Positions 1 through 11,948 of a DNA stretch of 64,000 nucleotides are shown here, in pieces. Under the pieces are notes generated by a model, which was given only the letters and a program-made list of their open reading frames with translations, made no database searches and was not told where the DNA came from. Made by a program: the position numbers and the translations under genes. Location: positions 7,951,001 through 8,015,000 of the forward strand of contig NC_088916.1 in assembly GCF_963576675.1 (NCBI RefSeq), read 5' to 3'. The stretch comes from Euphorbia lathyris. Lineage: Eukaryota > Streptophyta > Magnoliopsida > Malpighiales > Euphorbiaceae. The first letter of the stretch is position 1; each line of letters begins with the position of its first letter.

Positions 1-2750
1 TTTGGTCTCTCTTTTCCTTCTGCCTTTAGGAGACAACATGCTTTTGATTACTGGCAGAATCAATTTGACTGTTTGCACAAATAAGGTAAAGATTCCAAGT
101 TGACCATGGGACAAGCTGTATACTCCTTGTACTTCTTTCCATATATAGAGTTGCAATGTCAGTAGTCTAGAGTCAACGTTGATCTTACCAGATATGCTTT
201 GATCTTCATCTTCCGGAACAAGTAATCCTACTTTAGCATGAGTTTTGCTTTAGGATCCTTCCAGCTGTTGGGCTGAGCTTGGTGTTTGGACCTTTGATCT
301 AACTCAAAGCCTTTATCTATTTTCCTTTCTTTAATTCATTTAATAAAACATACATAACAGTGGGTTGTTGTATTTCTATGTAAATATATTAATGATTATT
401 AGATATATTTAGATTATTATACCTATATATATATATATTAGTTATATCATATGGTTCTATCATTTATATTAATCCTACTTATCTCCTTTATCCTATTTAT
501 ATTATATATATATATATATATAATATTATTTTATATTAATTTCATTATTTCTCACTTATTATATTTATACGGTGTAAGTATATTTACCTTATATCCATTT
601 ATTATTTCATTCGCCATATTTATCATATCTATAGTATATATGTATATTATTTATTTTATGCTAATTTTACTATTTTCATTTATATAATATATATATATTA
701 TATGCAATGCATCTTAATCAAATTTAAAAGTTATTTGATAGCCATGACTTCGGCTAGATGAGGATTGTGATTTCCTTGAAAAGCTCCCATGCATTCTTTA
801 GAGTGATTACTTGATGATGCCATAGATGGAAAAAGAACTTTTGATGTTAGAATTTAAAAGAAAAGAAGAAACTTGTCAAAGAACAAGACAAAACCAAACT
901 TGTCAGATGACGAGACCCATATCCATTGAACAGCAGCGGAGATGAAAGAACTCCAAATTCCTATTTTAATCAACATTGTTTAATTTATCTTCTTCTCTAT
1001 TGGGCATTTCTCTGTTTTTTCTCTCATCTTCATGATCTCGTACCTCACTATGGCGGCACAAATCTCTGATGAGAATCTAGTCAATCGCAGATCTCATTCC
1101 AGTTTCAGTAGAGGAAACTCAAACCCTATTTATAAGTTAATATGTTAATGATTATTAGATATATTTAGACTATTATCTCATGAGGTCAGAGGATGTAGAA
1201 GATGAACAAGAGAAATATAAATAATTGAAAAGGTAATTTATCCAATCTGATAACTAATTAGTGGATTAAGTGGGTAAATTGCATCTATTTCACAAATTCC
1301 ATGCTTTTACTTGTGCTAGTCTTGCATCTATACATCAAAGAGCATCTCTATCTTCATCCTAACTTATATGTTTGCAAAAAAAAGTTACCCAGTAATGTTG
1401 AAGAATCAATTTTTAGATATTCAAGAAAGGTGGAGCTAGATGAAGATAACTCGTGGATGGAGAAGGATGGTCATAGAGAAGATGGGTCTAAATGAGCTTT
1501 TTAAAGTGACAGGTGTTAAACTCTGTGTGGATGGTGATGGAGAAGATGTGTCTTCAAGTGTTGCACTGTTTGTGTCATATATTAGTCGGTTAGATTAGGA
1601 TATAATTGCAAGTTTGTGGAAAATTCAAGGATAGTTTTGTGGGTTTATTTGATATAAGGGTATACAAGGGCAAATATGTGTATTAACCCTATAAAAAAAA
1701 CCAAAATGAAAATTCGCAAAATAACTTCTTTTTGAGACCAGATTCAATATTTTATAGGTCTATTAATAAGGATATAAAAACTACATGTAGCTAGCATTAT
1801 ATATACTGGTCGAAGCATGAGTGATGCACGCGTAACTTTATTATATTTAAAAAATTAATAAAAAATTACTTGAATTTTATAGTTTAAGTACATATTAAAT
1901 AATTATATGTTACTATCATACAATATTGTTTTTTTAAAAAGATAATATTAGCAGACTAAAATAATAAAATAATTGAAAATTAGTAAAATAAACTTAAAAC
2001 CAACTAAATTAGAGTTCGGAAAAACGTGCTAACATAAAATAAATTTTTATAAAGGTTGTGCAAATATGGTTTAACCAATTTTATAGTTGATATTTTTTTT
2101 GGGGGGTAGGGATTTTATAGTTGATATTTTAAAATATTGTCTTATTATTGTAATTTTTCTTAGTTTAATTTAAGAGTGGATGTTATAGAATTAATGAACT
2201 AGTAAATTGACATAACTTAAGATTTAAATGCCCAAGAGTTAATTTGAATGGTTTTGAATCTTTAATACTAGGAGTTTTAAGACTTAATTAGCAGTTATTT
2301 TATATATTTATTAATACTGATATTTTTATTTATTTATTTATTTATTAATACTGATATTTTAGTTTAGGAGAAATTATTAGAAATAGCTGGTCTCTTAACT
2401 TATCAATACTAGAATCCAAGCACTCTAATTTCATGTTTGTCAATCTTCAGATCTCGACAATCAAGATTCCAAGCATATGAAATGAAAATGAGGAAATTGA
2501 AGAGTGTAGGATGACAACATCCAATGAAAGTAAGATTCCTCCTGTTCATTCTTCCCCGCGGGCACCGAAACCATCTTGCAAAATGAATTTTGCGTTGGAC
2601 TTTGTCGATGAATATTTATTCCAGTTTCGTTGCATTGCAAAGAGACTAAGATTCCCGAATTTGTAAAAGAAATGCGGTCATGTTTTCTTTCTTATTCCTT
2701 TTCTTACACGCTTTCAGATTTTTAAGTGTTAGTTTCAAATATAATTTTTA
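1..2750. other. AT-rich region, no gene recognised
   Basis: Very AT-rich, with TA-rich runs between about 420 and 700. A 32-bp segment recurs at 389-420 and 1145-1176 with one difference, so part of this stretch is duplicated locally. Short open frames exist (for example 1301-1495) but show no recognisable domain. A 30-codon minus-strand frame at 731-823 faintly resembles plant LINE RNase H but is too short to call. Confidence 0.5.
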
Positions 2751-3300
2751 TTAAGTATCAATGTATTGATAGTAAAATTCCCCTTCAATAAAGCAAAAGA
2801 AGAGAAAGGGCAGTAAAATTCAAGGAATTGTAAAATAGTTTTCTCACCATTCAACATCCTAATAAAAATGTGACCAAGTCAAGAGCTAAAGTACCCTACT
2901 AGATGTTAATTAAATGAAAATATAACAAATTGATTCATTTTTTTTTCAATTCGAGTTTTTTTCTACTTTTCTTTTTTTTTTCGATTCGCTTCCTTCCTAT
3001 ACTTAATTCAACAAGCATTACACGATGTTTGCAAATCAAAGGAAAAAAATAAACAGAATTACTGCTTTAATTAGTTACTTTAAATATATATGAACTAATT
3101 AATACTTTATCAACCTGTTTTATTCAGTAGGAGAAATCGAAAATGTAGGGAATAACTATTTTAGTGTTCGTTCAAAATTTTCCATAGAATACTTATTCCT
3201 TAATTATAATATCCGGTTTAGGATCCCAATTTTAAAAATTACATGTATGGAAAAATAATAATTTTTTTTTACGGGCATTATAGGCAATTCAAAACTGCCG
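2751..3300 (-). pseudogene. GATA unit 1: decayed last zinc-finger exon and flanks
   Basis: The minus strand at 3028 down to about 2945 is homologous to the last exon of the intact GATA gene at 60601-60684. It still reads CNAC, then an in-frame TGA at 3008-3010 replaces the usual Gly, then IKYRKE. The splice acceptor has changed from CAG to CAA. The flanking DNA matches the same gene family: the 3' flank at 2751-2930 is shared with 11770-11940 and 60470-60600, and the intron at 3140-3280 with 13190-13270. The three upstream exons are absent. This is a relic, not a functional gene. Confidence 0.75.
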
Positions 3301-3652
3301 AACTTCGTTAACAAATCCTTATGTTCGATCTTTGCTTGATTAATTATGTTTTATTTAGCTTCGTTTTTCAACAATGTTGTTGATTATCATTTTGATATGG
3401 TAAACCTAGTTTCAAGCTCAAGTCCATATTTCTTGCATCATCTCCATTTCTTGATCTAACATAACAAAGAAAATTATAAAAAATGATTGGAAAATAAACT
3501 CATATGGCTGTAATAAACTGATATGGAAGTATAAAAATGATTAAAAAATAATATTAAATTAATAAACTCACATTTCTTAGATTATAAGTTGATCCATTAC
3601 CCTTTGTTCCTGTGTTAAGTGAGAGAATATATAATACTTTATCAAGAAAGAG

Positions 3653-3801
3653 TATTGGAACTATTATACATTTACCATTCTACCCTTTGTATTTTTAGGT
3701 TTTATTTCAGTTTTTCAGTTGTAATCGCTGCTCTTGACTCTGTTTTCATTAATAAGAAATATCTGATTCTCAAGCTCTCTAAATACTCTCTAGTTTCTTT
3801 A
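3653..3801 (+). repeat. 5' LTR of the copia element
   Basis: Aligns with 8387-8551 from TATTGG to CTTTA. It is followed directly by the primer-binding site. Confidence 0.92.
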
Positions 3802-3813
3802 TGGTATCAGAGC
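3802..3813 (+). promoter_or_regulatory. Copia primer-binding site (tRNA-iMet type)
   Basis: TGGTATCAGAGC lies immediately after the LTR. This is the classical plant copia minus-strand primer site, complementary to the 3' end of initiator tRNA-Met. Confidence 0.9.
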
Positions 3814-3842
3814 ATATGGTGTAATCGATCGATCCTTGCTAT

Positions 3843-4893
3843 ATGGTGAAATCTACCTATAAGCAAGTATTACAAACTGGAAGAAGCATTGAGGGCGAAG
3901 AATCAGGCGAAGACAATTCTCATCAATCTGATTACTCAGATTCAAATCTAGATTCAGATTCATCCGTTACAGAATCCTCAGATCACACAGAGATTGACAA
4001 TTTTGCCATGAATCACAATGCAGAAGCGTATGGATCTGTTCAGAATAAAGACAATCCAGGTCTCGTTCTTGTTCGTTCTTGTTTCAACGTTACTAACTGG
4101 AAAGAATTATCTCTCCCGGAGTCACGCAATGATCCGAGCTCTGCGAGCCAATCACAAGCTCGATTACATATTGAAGGAGGATCTAGAACCAGAGAAGACA
4201 GCAGAGACTTATGCTCGTTGGGAAGAGGTTGATAGTTTGGTTTTCTCCCTGGATAATCAACGCAATTTCTAAAGAATATGCTGAAAGTTTCATGTATGCA
4301 ACCTCATCATTTAGTCTGTGGAAAGAGATCAAACAGAGATTTGGCGAGAATAATGGCGTGCTGTTCTTTCATCTCAAGCAGGAGGTTGGATCGATTTTAC
4401 AAGGTACTTTATCTGTTACCTCTTACTTTACCAAACAGAAGAAAATTTGGGACGAAATGACAACGTTGCGTCCATTACCTACTTGTACCTGTGGTAAGGC
4501 TCGCGATGTCATTCAAAAGTTCTATGATGAAGATCAACTAATGTTGTTCCTGGCTGGTTTAAATAATGAATTTGAACATGTCAGAAATCAAGTATTATTG
4601 CTAGATCCATACCCTAGCCTCAACAAGGCGTTCTCAATGATCTTAAGAGTTGAAAAGCAAAAGGATCTGCAATTAGAATCTACATTTGAGCTATCTCAAT
4701 CTACAGCTAATGTAGTATCAAACTCTTATAAGCCTAAGGTTGATGATAAAAGAAGTCAGTGTTGACAAAAGAGGAAAAGTTCTGTGTTCATTGTAAAAAA
4801 GGAGGCGATATCAAGGAGGAATGTTTCAAAATTGTTAGTTACCCTGACTGGTTCAAAGGAAACATTAAGAAGAAGAAATCACAGGTTTCATAA
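3843..4893 (+). pseudogene. Copia gag, frameshifted
   Basis: The first frame (from ATG 3843) encodes an acidic Ser/Asp-rich leader. The copia Gag core continues in other frames: a TNY segment near 4090, then WARWEEVDS-like text, then the frame 4211-4765 with WKEIKQRF and a long Gag helical region ending in LSQST. A degenerate zinc knuckle follows near 4785-4830 (CVHC, then EEC), in which the expected His is Asp. A motif of the form YPDWFKGN after the knuckle is typical of this copia group. At least three frame changes mean no functional Gag can be made. Confidence 0.8.
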
Positions 4894-4899
4894 GCTAAC

Positions 4900-7800
4900 T
4901 TGTTTCATGAAGGAAATGCAGGAGGATCTTTATCACCTTGTGATGCAGAAGCAGATGATAGCAGAAGCAGTTCTCAAAAGGATATGTTTGAGAAAGGAAT
5001 GAGTCAGATGATTCAGAAGGAGATGTATAAGTTCTTCACCAAAGGCAAATTCACACCAGATACAGAGTTTACTGCATTTGCCAATGAGTGTAGTGGTAAC
5101 ACCTTAGCACTTACAACTCTTACAACTCTAAATATTTTTCTGACTGTTGTTGATCATATTTGGATTGTTGATTCTGGTGCAAGTGCTCATATGTGTCATG
5201 AACAGTCCTTATTTGCTACTTTAGGCAAGATCACATGTCCTAGGGTTGTATTTTTACCAAATGGTTCAAGACAGTCCATTACACATGTTGGCACTGTAAA
5301 TATTACTCCTACACTGCAACTGAAGAATGTTTTATTCATTCCAACTTTTAAATACAATTTGTTGTCTGTTGGGAAGTTACTTATGGATAACAGAGTTAGC
5401 ATCCAATTTTTAACTACACAATATATATTACAGGACCTGGGTACTAGTAGAAGTGTTGTATGTGGTATACTAGTGGATGGATTATACCGGTTAAAGCAAG
5501 ATCGGCCAGGTTCTGCAGTTAATGAAGGGATGGATTTGTCTGCAGTTACTACATCAGAGATTGATAATAATGTTTTGTGGCACATCAGGTTAGGTCATGC
5601 TTCTTCACATAAATTGTTGCATATGCCTAATTTGAATTGTAAGATTGATGATTTGGTATATGACATTTGTCATAAAGCAAAACAACATAGACTAGCTTTT
5701 ACTCTCAGTACTATAAAAACTACAGATGTGTTTGAAATGTTACATGTAGATGTGTGGGGGCCTTACAGACAAGCCTCTGTGTCTGGGGCAAGATTTATGT
5801 TGACTATTGTGGATGACTACTCACGTAATACATGGACTTATCTGTTTGTTTCTAAAGACCAAGTTTCTACTTTGCTGCAAACTTTTATTGCTATGGCACA
5901 TACACAGTTCCAATGCACAAATTAAAGTTATAAGGACAGACAATGAGACAGAGTTTACTAGCTTTAAGACTCATACATTGTTTCAACAATTTGGCATTAT
6001 TCATCAAAAGACTTGCAGCTACACACCACAGCAAAATGGTGTGGTAGAAAGGCGCCATCGTTTTCTAGCAGAAACAGCCAGGGCCTTATTGTTTCAAGCC
6101 AACTTATCAAATCAGTTTTGGGGCGAAGCAATGCTCCACGCCACTTTTCTTATTAATCTCCTGCCAACTAAAGTCTTAGATTGGGCCAGTCCTTACTCAG
6201 TGTTCTACAAAAAGGAGCCAGATTTGTCTCAAATAAGAAGTTTTGGGTGTCTATACTATGTTACAGATGTTATCCCATATAAAGATAAATTTGCACCCCG
6301 CGCATTCAAAGGCTTATACTTGGGACTTTCATTTGGCCAAAAAAGGAAGTAAAGTCTATAATCTAACTACTCACAAAATTTGTGTTTCTAGAGAGGTGCA
6401 GTTCTATGAACATGTGTTTCCTGGTTATGTTAATTCTACTTCTTCTTCTTCTTCTTCAGACATTCCACAACCAATTCCTCTTTTACCAAATGCAGACTAT
6501 ACACCGATTGCATCTCAACCAAATGTTTCCTTACCTACCCCTTCTACTTTATCAAACTCCAATTCCAACACTGACCATACTAATGCATCACCTCCTAGCT
6601 TCAATCAATCCAGCCCTCATACCGAACCTACTATACACTCAGATTCTATTCCCCATCTTTCCTCTCATTCTTCATCTTCACAGCCCTCACCGCATACTTT
6701 TAGGTATCCTACCAGAGTTAGCAAGCCCCCTTCTTGGCTTAATGATTTTATTGTCAATACAGCGGGTGTTTATTCTTTAATTTGCACAATACCCCAGACC
6801 GTGTTTTTGGCTAATATGGCTAATATGGCTAAGGTCAAGGAACCTAGCACTTTTCAGGAAGCTAATGCTCAAGTAGAATGGCAGGAGGCTATGAACAAGG
6901 AATTAGAGGCCCTTGAAAGTAATAAAACATGGGAGTTGGTTACTCTTCCTCCAGGGAAGAAAGCTATTTCTAGGGGTGTTTCGCATTAAATATCATGTTG
7001 ATGGCACAGTGGAGAGATATAAAGCAAGGCTGGTTGCTATGGGCTACGATCAGAAGTATGGCATAGACTACAGTGAAAGCTTTTCACCAGTCACTAAAAC
7101 AGTTACAGTACGACTGTTTTTTGCTATAGCTGCCAACAAACACTGGCCTATTCATCAGGTTGATGTCAATAATGCCTATCTTCATGGCTATATTGATGAA
7201 GACATATATATGTTGCCTCTAGCAGGGTATGGGAAGGCTACAGGAGGTCAGGTTTGCAAGTTACTCAAGTCTTTATACGGCCTTAAGCAGGCCGGTCGAT
7301 AATGGTACAAAGAATTTACACATTCTTTGCAGACATTAGGTTTTCAGAAAAGTATGCATGATTATTGTCTTTTCACTCGAACACTTGATGGGAATTTTAT
7401 GGCAATTGTCATATATGTAGATGATATGTTATTAATAGGATCTTCCCTGAGTCAAATTGCAGATGTGAAATCAGCATTACACAGTGCCTATACCATTAAA
7501 GATCTAGGCAATGCTAAATATTTCCTAGGTGTGGAATTGTATAGATCAACTGAGGGCATAGTGTTATCACAGTGCAAGTACATCACTGATCTGTTGGCAG
7601 ATACAGGACAATCGAATGTTCATTCAGCTTCCAGTCCTTTTCCAAGTGGAGTTCAATTGGATATAGAGGACCTAACAACAGAAGTGTTTGAACAACCAGA
7701 AAAGTATAGACAAGTGATTGGCAGGTTATTGTATTTGGGATTCACAAGGCCATACATTGGTTTTATTACCCAACAGCTAAGTCAATTCATGCAAAAGCCT

Positions 7801-8277
7801 TCTAAGGTTCATTGGAATACTGCGATGCATGTACTTAAGTATCTAAAGGGTACTAACACAATTGGATTGTTTTATTCTAGTACAAACAATTTTCAGCTTA
7901 CTGGTTTTTGTGATTCAGACTGGGGTAGACGTAGAATCACAAGGAAGTCAGTAACAGGATATTGCATATTGCTTGGATCTAGTCTAATTTCATGGAAATC
8001 CAAGAAGCAATCAAATGTAAGCAAATCTTCTGCTGAGGCAGAATATCGTGCCATGGCAACTACAGTATATGAACTCAAATGGTTGAGTTACTTGTTACCA
8101 GAATTCAAGATTCCTGTTCAACTACCTATTCCACTAAACTGTGACGATCAGGCAGCAATTTGCATAGCAGCCAACCCTGTTTTTCATGAAAAGGTCAAGC
8201 ATATAGACATTGACTGTCACATAGTGAGGGAAAATGTGGTTCAAGGCTTCATCACCACACCATATGTTACTACCTAA
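4900..8277 (+). pseudogene. Copia pol: protease, integrase, reverse transcriptase, RNase H (broken)
   Basis: In order: protease active-site text VDSGASAHMC near 5170; GAG-pre-integrase LWHIRLGHAS near 5575; and the integrase core with HVDVWGP, RTDNETEF and QQNGVVERRH, which hold the D, D and E residues. Reverse transcriptase follows with VDVNNAYLHG and YVDDM (near 7410), then RNase H with CDSDW and SSAEAEYRAM. The frame shifts near 5920, 6350 and 6985. A TAA at 7300-7302 interrupts GLKQAGR-WYKEF where a Gln codon is normal. Length and domain order fit a full copia polyprotein, but it cannot be translated as one. Confidence 0.9.
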
Positions 8278-8386
8278 TCAACTTTGCAGATCTCCTTACA
8301 AAGAATCTGCCCAGTACACAAATGAGACCATTTCTAGTCAAGTTGGGATTATTGCCTATGCAACCATTTTCAACTTGAGGGAAGGC

Positions 8387-8551
8387 TATTGGAACTATTA
8401 TACATTTACCATTCTACCCTTTGTATTTTTAGGTTTTATTTCTGTCTTTCACTTGTAATCGCTGCTCCTATAAAGTGCAGCTCCTGACTCTGTTTTCATT
8501 AATGAGAAATATCTGATTCTCAAGCTCTCTAAATACTCTCTAGTTTCTTTA
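8387..8551 (+). repeat. 3' LTR of the copia element
   Basis: Matches the 5' LTR but carries 16 extra bases near 8468. Followed by the target duplication AAGAG. Confidence 0.92.
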
Positions 8552-9300
8552 AAGAGAATATATAGTAATTTTTACTGTCAAGTTAAAAAATAAAGAAACA
8601 ACCAAAATTAGGGTATAAGAGATGATTCAAAAACAATATTAAAACAATAAACTGATTTGGCAGTAATCTTAGATTAAGCCAAAAAATAATGTGCAGAAGA
8701 ATGATTATGATTTTAACTGTGTCCATTCATGCATCAGTCTTCAAAGTTTTTGTTTGAATGAAAACAAAATTCATCATACTCACAGAAAACATTGGTTTTA
8801 TAAAAACACTATTTGATCTCAGTTGGTTTTCTGTGAAAAATACTCTGATCTAATCTTCGAGATCAGATGGAGAATTACCAAAAAAACAAAAGAATTGATA
8901 TGTAAACAACTCTTGATCTAATCTTCGAGATCAGATGGAATTACCACACTATTTGATCTGAGTTAGTTTTATCTGAAACAACTCTGATTTATCTTCAAGA
9001 TCAGATGTCATACACAGAAAACATAAAACAAAAAAAAATCTGCAGAGACATAAAACATAAAACATCAAGAAGATCAAGCCATAAAAAAAATTGTGCAGAG
9101 ACACTTACCTAATGTTTAGAGAGAGAGAGAGAGATATTAAGTAAGTTTGATGAGAATTGCTGACAGAGGGGAGTGCTTATTTATAAGGAAGTTTGCTGAT
9201 AACGCTAAGGCAAACTATTAAAAAATTATTTTTTAATCTCAATCCTAATATAACATTACCCAATATGAAGGAATTGGGGCTCCTGTACAATACAACTCAT
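8552..9300 (-). repeat. Repeat unit linked to the GATA array, with candidate promoter and leader exon
   Basis: This segment recurs at 49680-50720, 52730-54300 (split by a MITE) and, in part, on the plus strand at 23700-24000. Read on the minus strand it looks like a gene start: a TATA box TATAAATA (9178-9185), a CT-rich leader, then a donor AG|GTAAGT (intron from 9108). No coding exon can be assigned after it. Inside lie three diverged copies of a hairpin-forming motif around GATCT...AGATC (8847-9006). It may be the 5' region of the GATA genes, but no unit in the window connects it to coding exons. Confidence 0.5.
9178..9185 (-). promoter_or_regulatory. Candidate TATA box
   Basis: TATAAATA on the minus strand lies about 60 bp upstream of a CT-rich leader with a strong splice donor at 9108. 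The equivalent position in the copy near 50530 has drifted, and in the copy at 53484 a MITE has inserted at this site. Confidence 0.4.
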
Positions 9301-10020
9301 TTTATGGGCCTAGTTCTTATGCGTTCGGAGAAGTCGGGTGGATCGAAATGAGACTTTTGGAAAAAGGTTCTAGGAGTAGGTCTCGTCGAGAGCTATCAAA
9401 AATATATATTTTTTATATTTGATTTTCTTTCATATAATTATTCCATTAAAAGCATTTGTAAATCAGAGACCGGTTTCAGTTAAGGCGTGGGCACGTCCTA
9501 TCTCAAATTAAGCTATAATTGGAAAGCAGTAGCCAACTTTAGTTAAGGCGTGGGCACGTGGCTGGACGAATTTGGAAGAGAGGAGAAGATATTTATAGAT
9601 TTGATTTTTGGGATATTATCCTTCATATAATTTTATTCAATTAAAACTTACTCTAAAATTAGCTATATACTTTATTTACATATATTTACATAAATAAATA
9701 AAATTTATTTACTTGGGCTAACAGCAATTTTTTAAAACTGTCTCATGGGCTTAACTTTTAAAAAATCCATATATAATTGCCTCTAAAAACCTTTTAAACT
9801 TAGATTGAGTTTTAGAAAGAAAACACAAAATCATAAAGGTTTAGTATTATTAGGGTTAAGTCCAAAAGTGTATAATTTGATTTTTTTTAATAAAAGTCGG
9901 GACGTGCGGGACAAGGCACCGGAGATCCCAACCACGCTTGCACCCTTGGGTCCAGGCTCATAAACCCAAAATAAAATAAAATAATAATAAAAATGTCTTA
10001 CGAGCGAAAGAAGGATGAAA
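9301..10020. other. No gene; repeat-derived, with an inverted partner
   Basis: A 19-bp motif beginning AGTTAAGGCGTGGG occurs twice (about 9477 and 9541). The stretch 9710-9880 matches, in inverted orientation, the plus-strand stretch 20335-20500. No open frame of interest was found. Confidence 0.45.
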
Positions 10021-10025
10021 ATAAA

Positions 10026-10256
10026 TCAGGAAAGGTGACAAATGAAGTCATGAAAATTGCTAGTGGCCGAGACACCAAATCTGGCAAGCGCATTAGCAGC
10101 GCGATTACCCTCCCAAAAGATTAGGGAAACCGTAATCTCCATTGTGGAGGATTGATACAAGCATTTCAGCCAGACTTCACGGATCTGCCAAGGCACATCA
10201 GAGGACCAGTTTTGGAGCAGAATGTTCACAATTAATATCCTGATGGATATGGCCAA
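10026..10256 (-). pseudogene. LINE-type RNase H fragment
   Basis: A 76-codon minus-strand frame ends in WEGNRAANALARFG, the characteristic C-terminal RNase H motif of plant non-LTR retrotransposons (usual form NxxADxLAxxG). Here the catalytic Asp of that motif is Asn. No upstream reverse transcriptase or poly-A tail is visible, so this is a small truncated remnant. It sits directly before an unrelated copia fragment. Confidence 0.65.
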
Positions 10257-10325
10257 ATGTCTGAAAGCTTATGTGAAGAGTTCCTCTCGCTTTAGCATCT
10301 ACGATATGAGCATCTGAACTTCAAA

Positions 10326-11275
10326 GACTGTTGGGTCAAAAGAAGATGGTAAATGGCTTACCTCCTATTGATCAGCCACATCATCTATCTAAAGGATGCT
10401 TGGTTAGAAAACAATTGAGAACCAAATTTCCAAAGGAGTCAACTTCAAGAGCAAAGATGCCACTTGAGCTCATTCATATAGACATGTACGGACCTATCAC
10501 TCCAATGTCCTTGGGTAAAAATAAATATTTTCTACTTTCCATTGATGATTATAGTAGACAAACTTAGGTGCATTTTTTGAAGAAGAAATTATAAGTTTTG
10601 GCATATTTAGAAAAGTTCAAAGCACTTGTGGAGAAAGAAAGTGGCCATTACATTAAGGCGTTCAGATCAGACAAAGGTGGTGAATACATGTCAAACCATT
10701 TCAAACATTTTTGTGATGAACATGGAATTCGTCATTTCCTTTCAGTCCCGAGATTCCCTCAACAAAATGGTGTTGTACAAAGGAAAAATTGGATGGTGCT
10801 CATGGTGAGAAGCATGCTGAAAAGTAAAAATTTTCCAAAAGCTTTATAATCCGAATCAGTAAATTGTGTCATTTACTTGATGAATAGATCTGCGCCAGTC
10901 AGTGTTTTGGATCAAACATCTCAAGAAGCATGGATCAGAATAAAGCCCAATATTTTTCATTTGCGTGTTTTCGGAAGCGTCGCTCATGTTCATGTTTTAG
11001 ATGAAGAAAAGAGGAAGCTAGATGATAAAAGCATGAAATACTTATTCATGGGCTACTCTAAACACTCGAAAGGTTATGAAATGTTTCATTCTCATACTCA
11101 AAAAATCATCATCAGTATGGATGTCACCATTGACGAAGAAGCGGTCTGGGACTGGAGTGAACATAACTACAATTTGTATCCTTTCACTATGGATGAAATA
11201 ATGATTATGATGAACCAATCATGACCACAATACCGGTGTCTAGTACAAGAGTACCTTCCACTGAAGGAGTCGAAT
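10326..11275 (+). pseudogene. Ty1/copia fragment: GAG-pre-integrase and integrase
   Basis: Translation starts with GLPPIDQPHH, then the pre-integrase zinc-binding text near 10400. The integrase core follows, with LIHIDMYGPI (first Asp), FRSDKGGEYMS (second Asp) and FPQQNGVVQRKN. In the last motif the catalytic Glu region has changed (VQRKN against the usual VERKN). In-frame stops fall near 10566, 10590 and 10847. The tail to about 11270 covers the segment before reverse transcriptase (VFGSVAHVHV, FMGYS). No LTRs were found. It is a different copia lineage from the 3653-8551 element. Confidence 0.85.
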
Positions 11276-11930
11276 AACATAAATCTAAGGGAAAGCCTCA
11301 AAAGTTCAGATCTGTTGAATATCACTATGACATAATCAAAGAAGAGGAAGTTGTAATCTTCTGATCTTGAGTGTACAGTTACTTCTGTGAGCCTGCACTT
11401 CTTTCTTCTTTATTTAATCCAACATATATACTTTTTTATTTTTTCTTCTTCTTTGAAGGTAAGATTAAAGAGGTTTCACATGAAACTGTAACTGAGAACA
11501 AAAAGTGTGTCTAGATAGTCCAGTTTGGATACATTCATGCATGAACACCAAAATAACCCCCTTTACTTTTTACTAAATCATAATCATTATTATTTTTTGT
11601 CGTAATCCTAATCTAAGATTACCAAATATGAAGGAATTGAGGGCTCCTGTAGTATACAACTCAATTTTATATTACGTGCTTGATAGGCACGATGTATTTG
11701 ATAAAAATTCCATTATAGTACTCCATCATTTTGTTATTGCTTTTTCTTCCTTAAAAAGAAACTATTCTATATGAAATTCCCCTTAATAGGCCCAAAAATA
11801 AAGCAAAAGAAAGGATAGTAAAATCGAGAGAATTATGAAATAGTTTTCTCAACATTCAACATTTTAATAAAAATGTGATCAATAGAAGAACTAAAGTATC
11901 ATACCAGAAATTAATTAAATGAAAATAAAA
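11276..11930. other. Spacer and 3' flank of GATA unit 2
   Basis: 11276-11540 shows nothing recognisable beyond remnants of the copia fragment. 11560-11700 and 11760-11930 match the 3' flanks of other GATA copies (55200-55330; 60420-60600). Confidence 0.5.
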
Positions 11931-11948
11931 TAAATTGATTCATCTTCT

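Larger units (their letters stand above)
3653..8551 (+). mobile_element. Complete but inactive Ty1/copia LTR retrotransposon with tiny LTRs
   Basis: The 5' LTR is 3653-3801 (149 bp) and the 3' LTR 8387-8551 (165 bp, longer by a 16-bp segment). A 5-bp target duplication AAGAG flanks it at 3648-3652 and 8552-8556. The primer-binding site TGGTATCAGAGC (3802-3813) abuts the 5' LTR and is the usual copia initiator-tRNA-Met site. A purine-rich tract precedes the 3' LTR. The LTRs begin TA and end TA rather than TG/CA. Inside are gag, aspartic protease, integrase, reverse transcriptase and RNase H in copia order, broken by several frameshifts and at least one stop. A related unoccupied site exists near 52726-52750. 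Confidence 0.93.

Noticed and set aside
731..823. 30-codon minus-strand frame resembling LINE RNase H
   Set aside because: Too short and only a loose AE-type match; no flanking LINE sequence.
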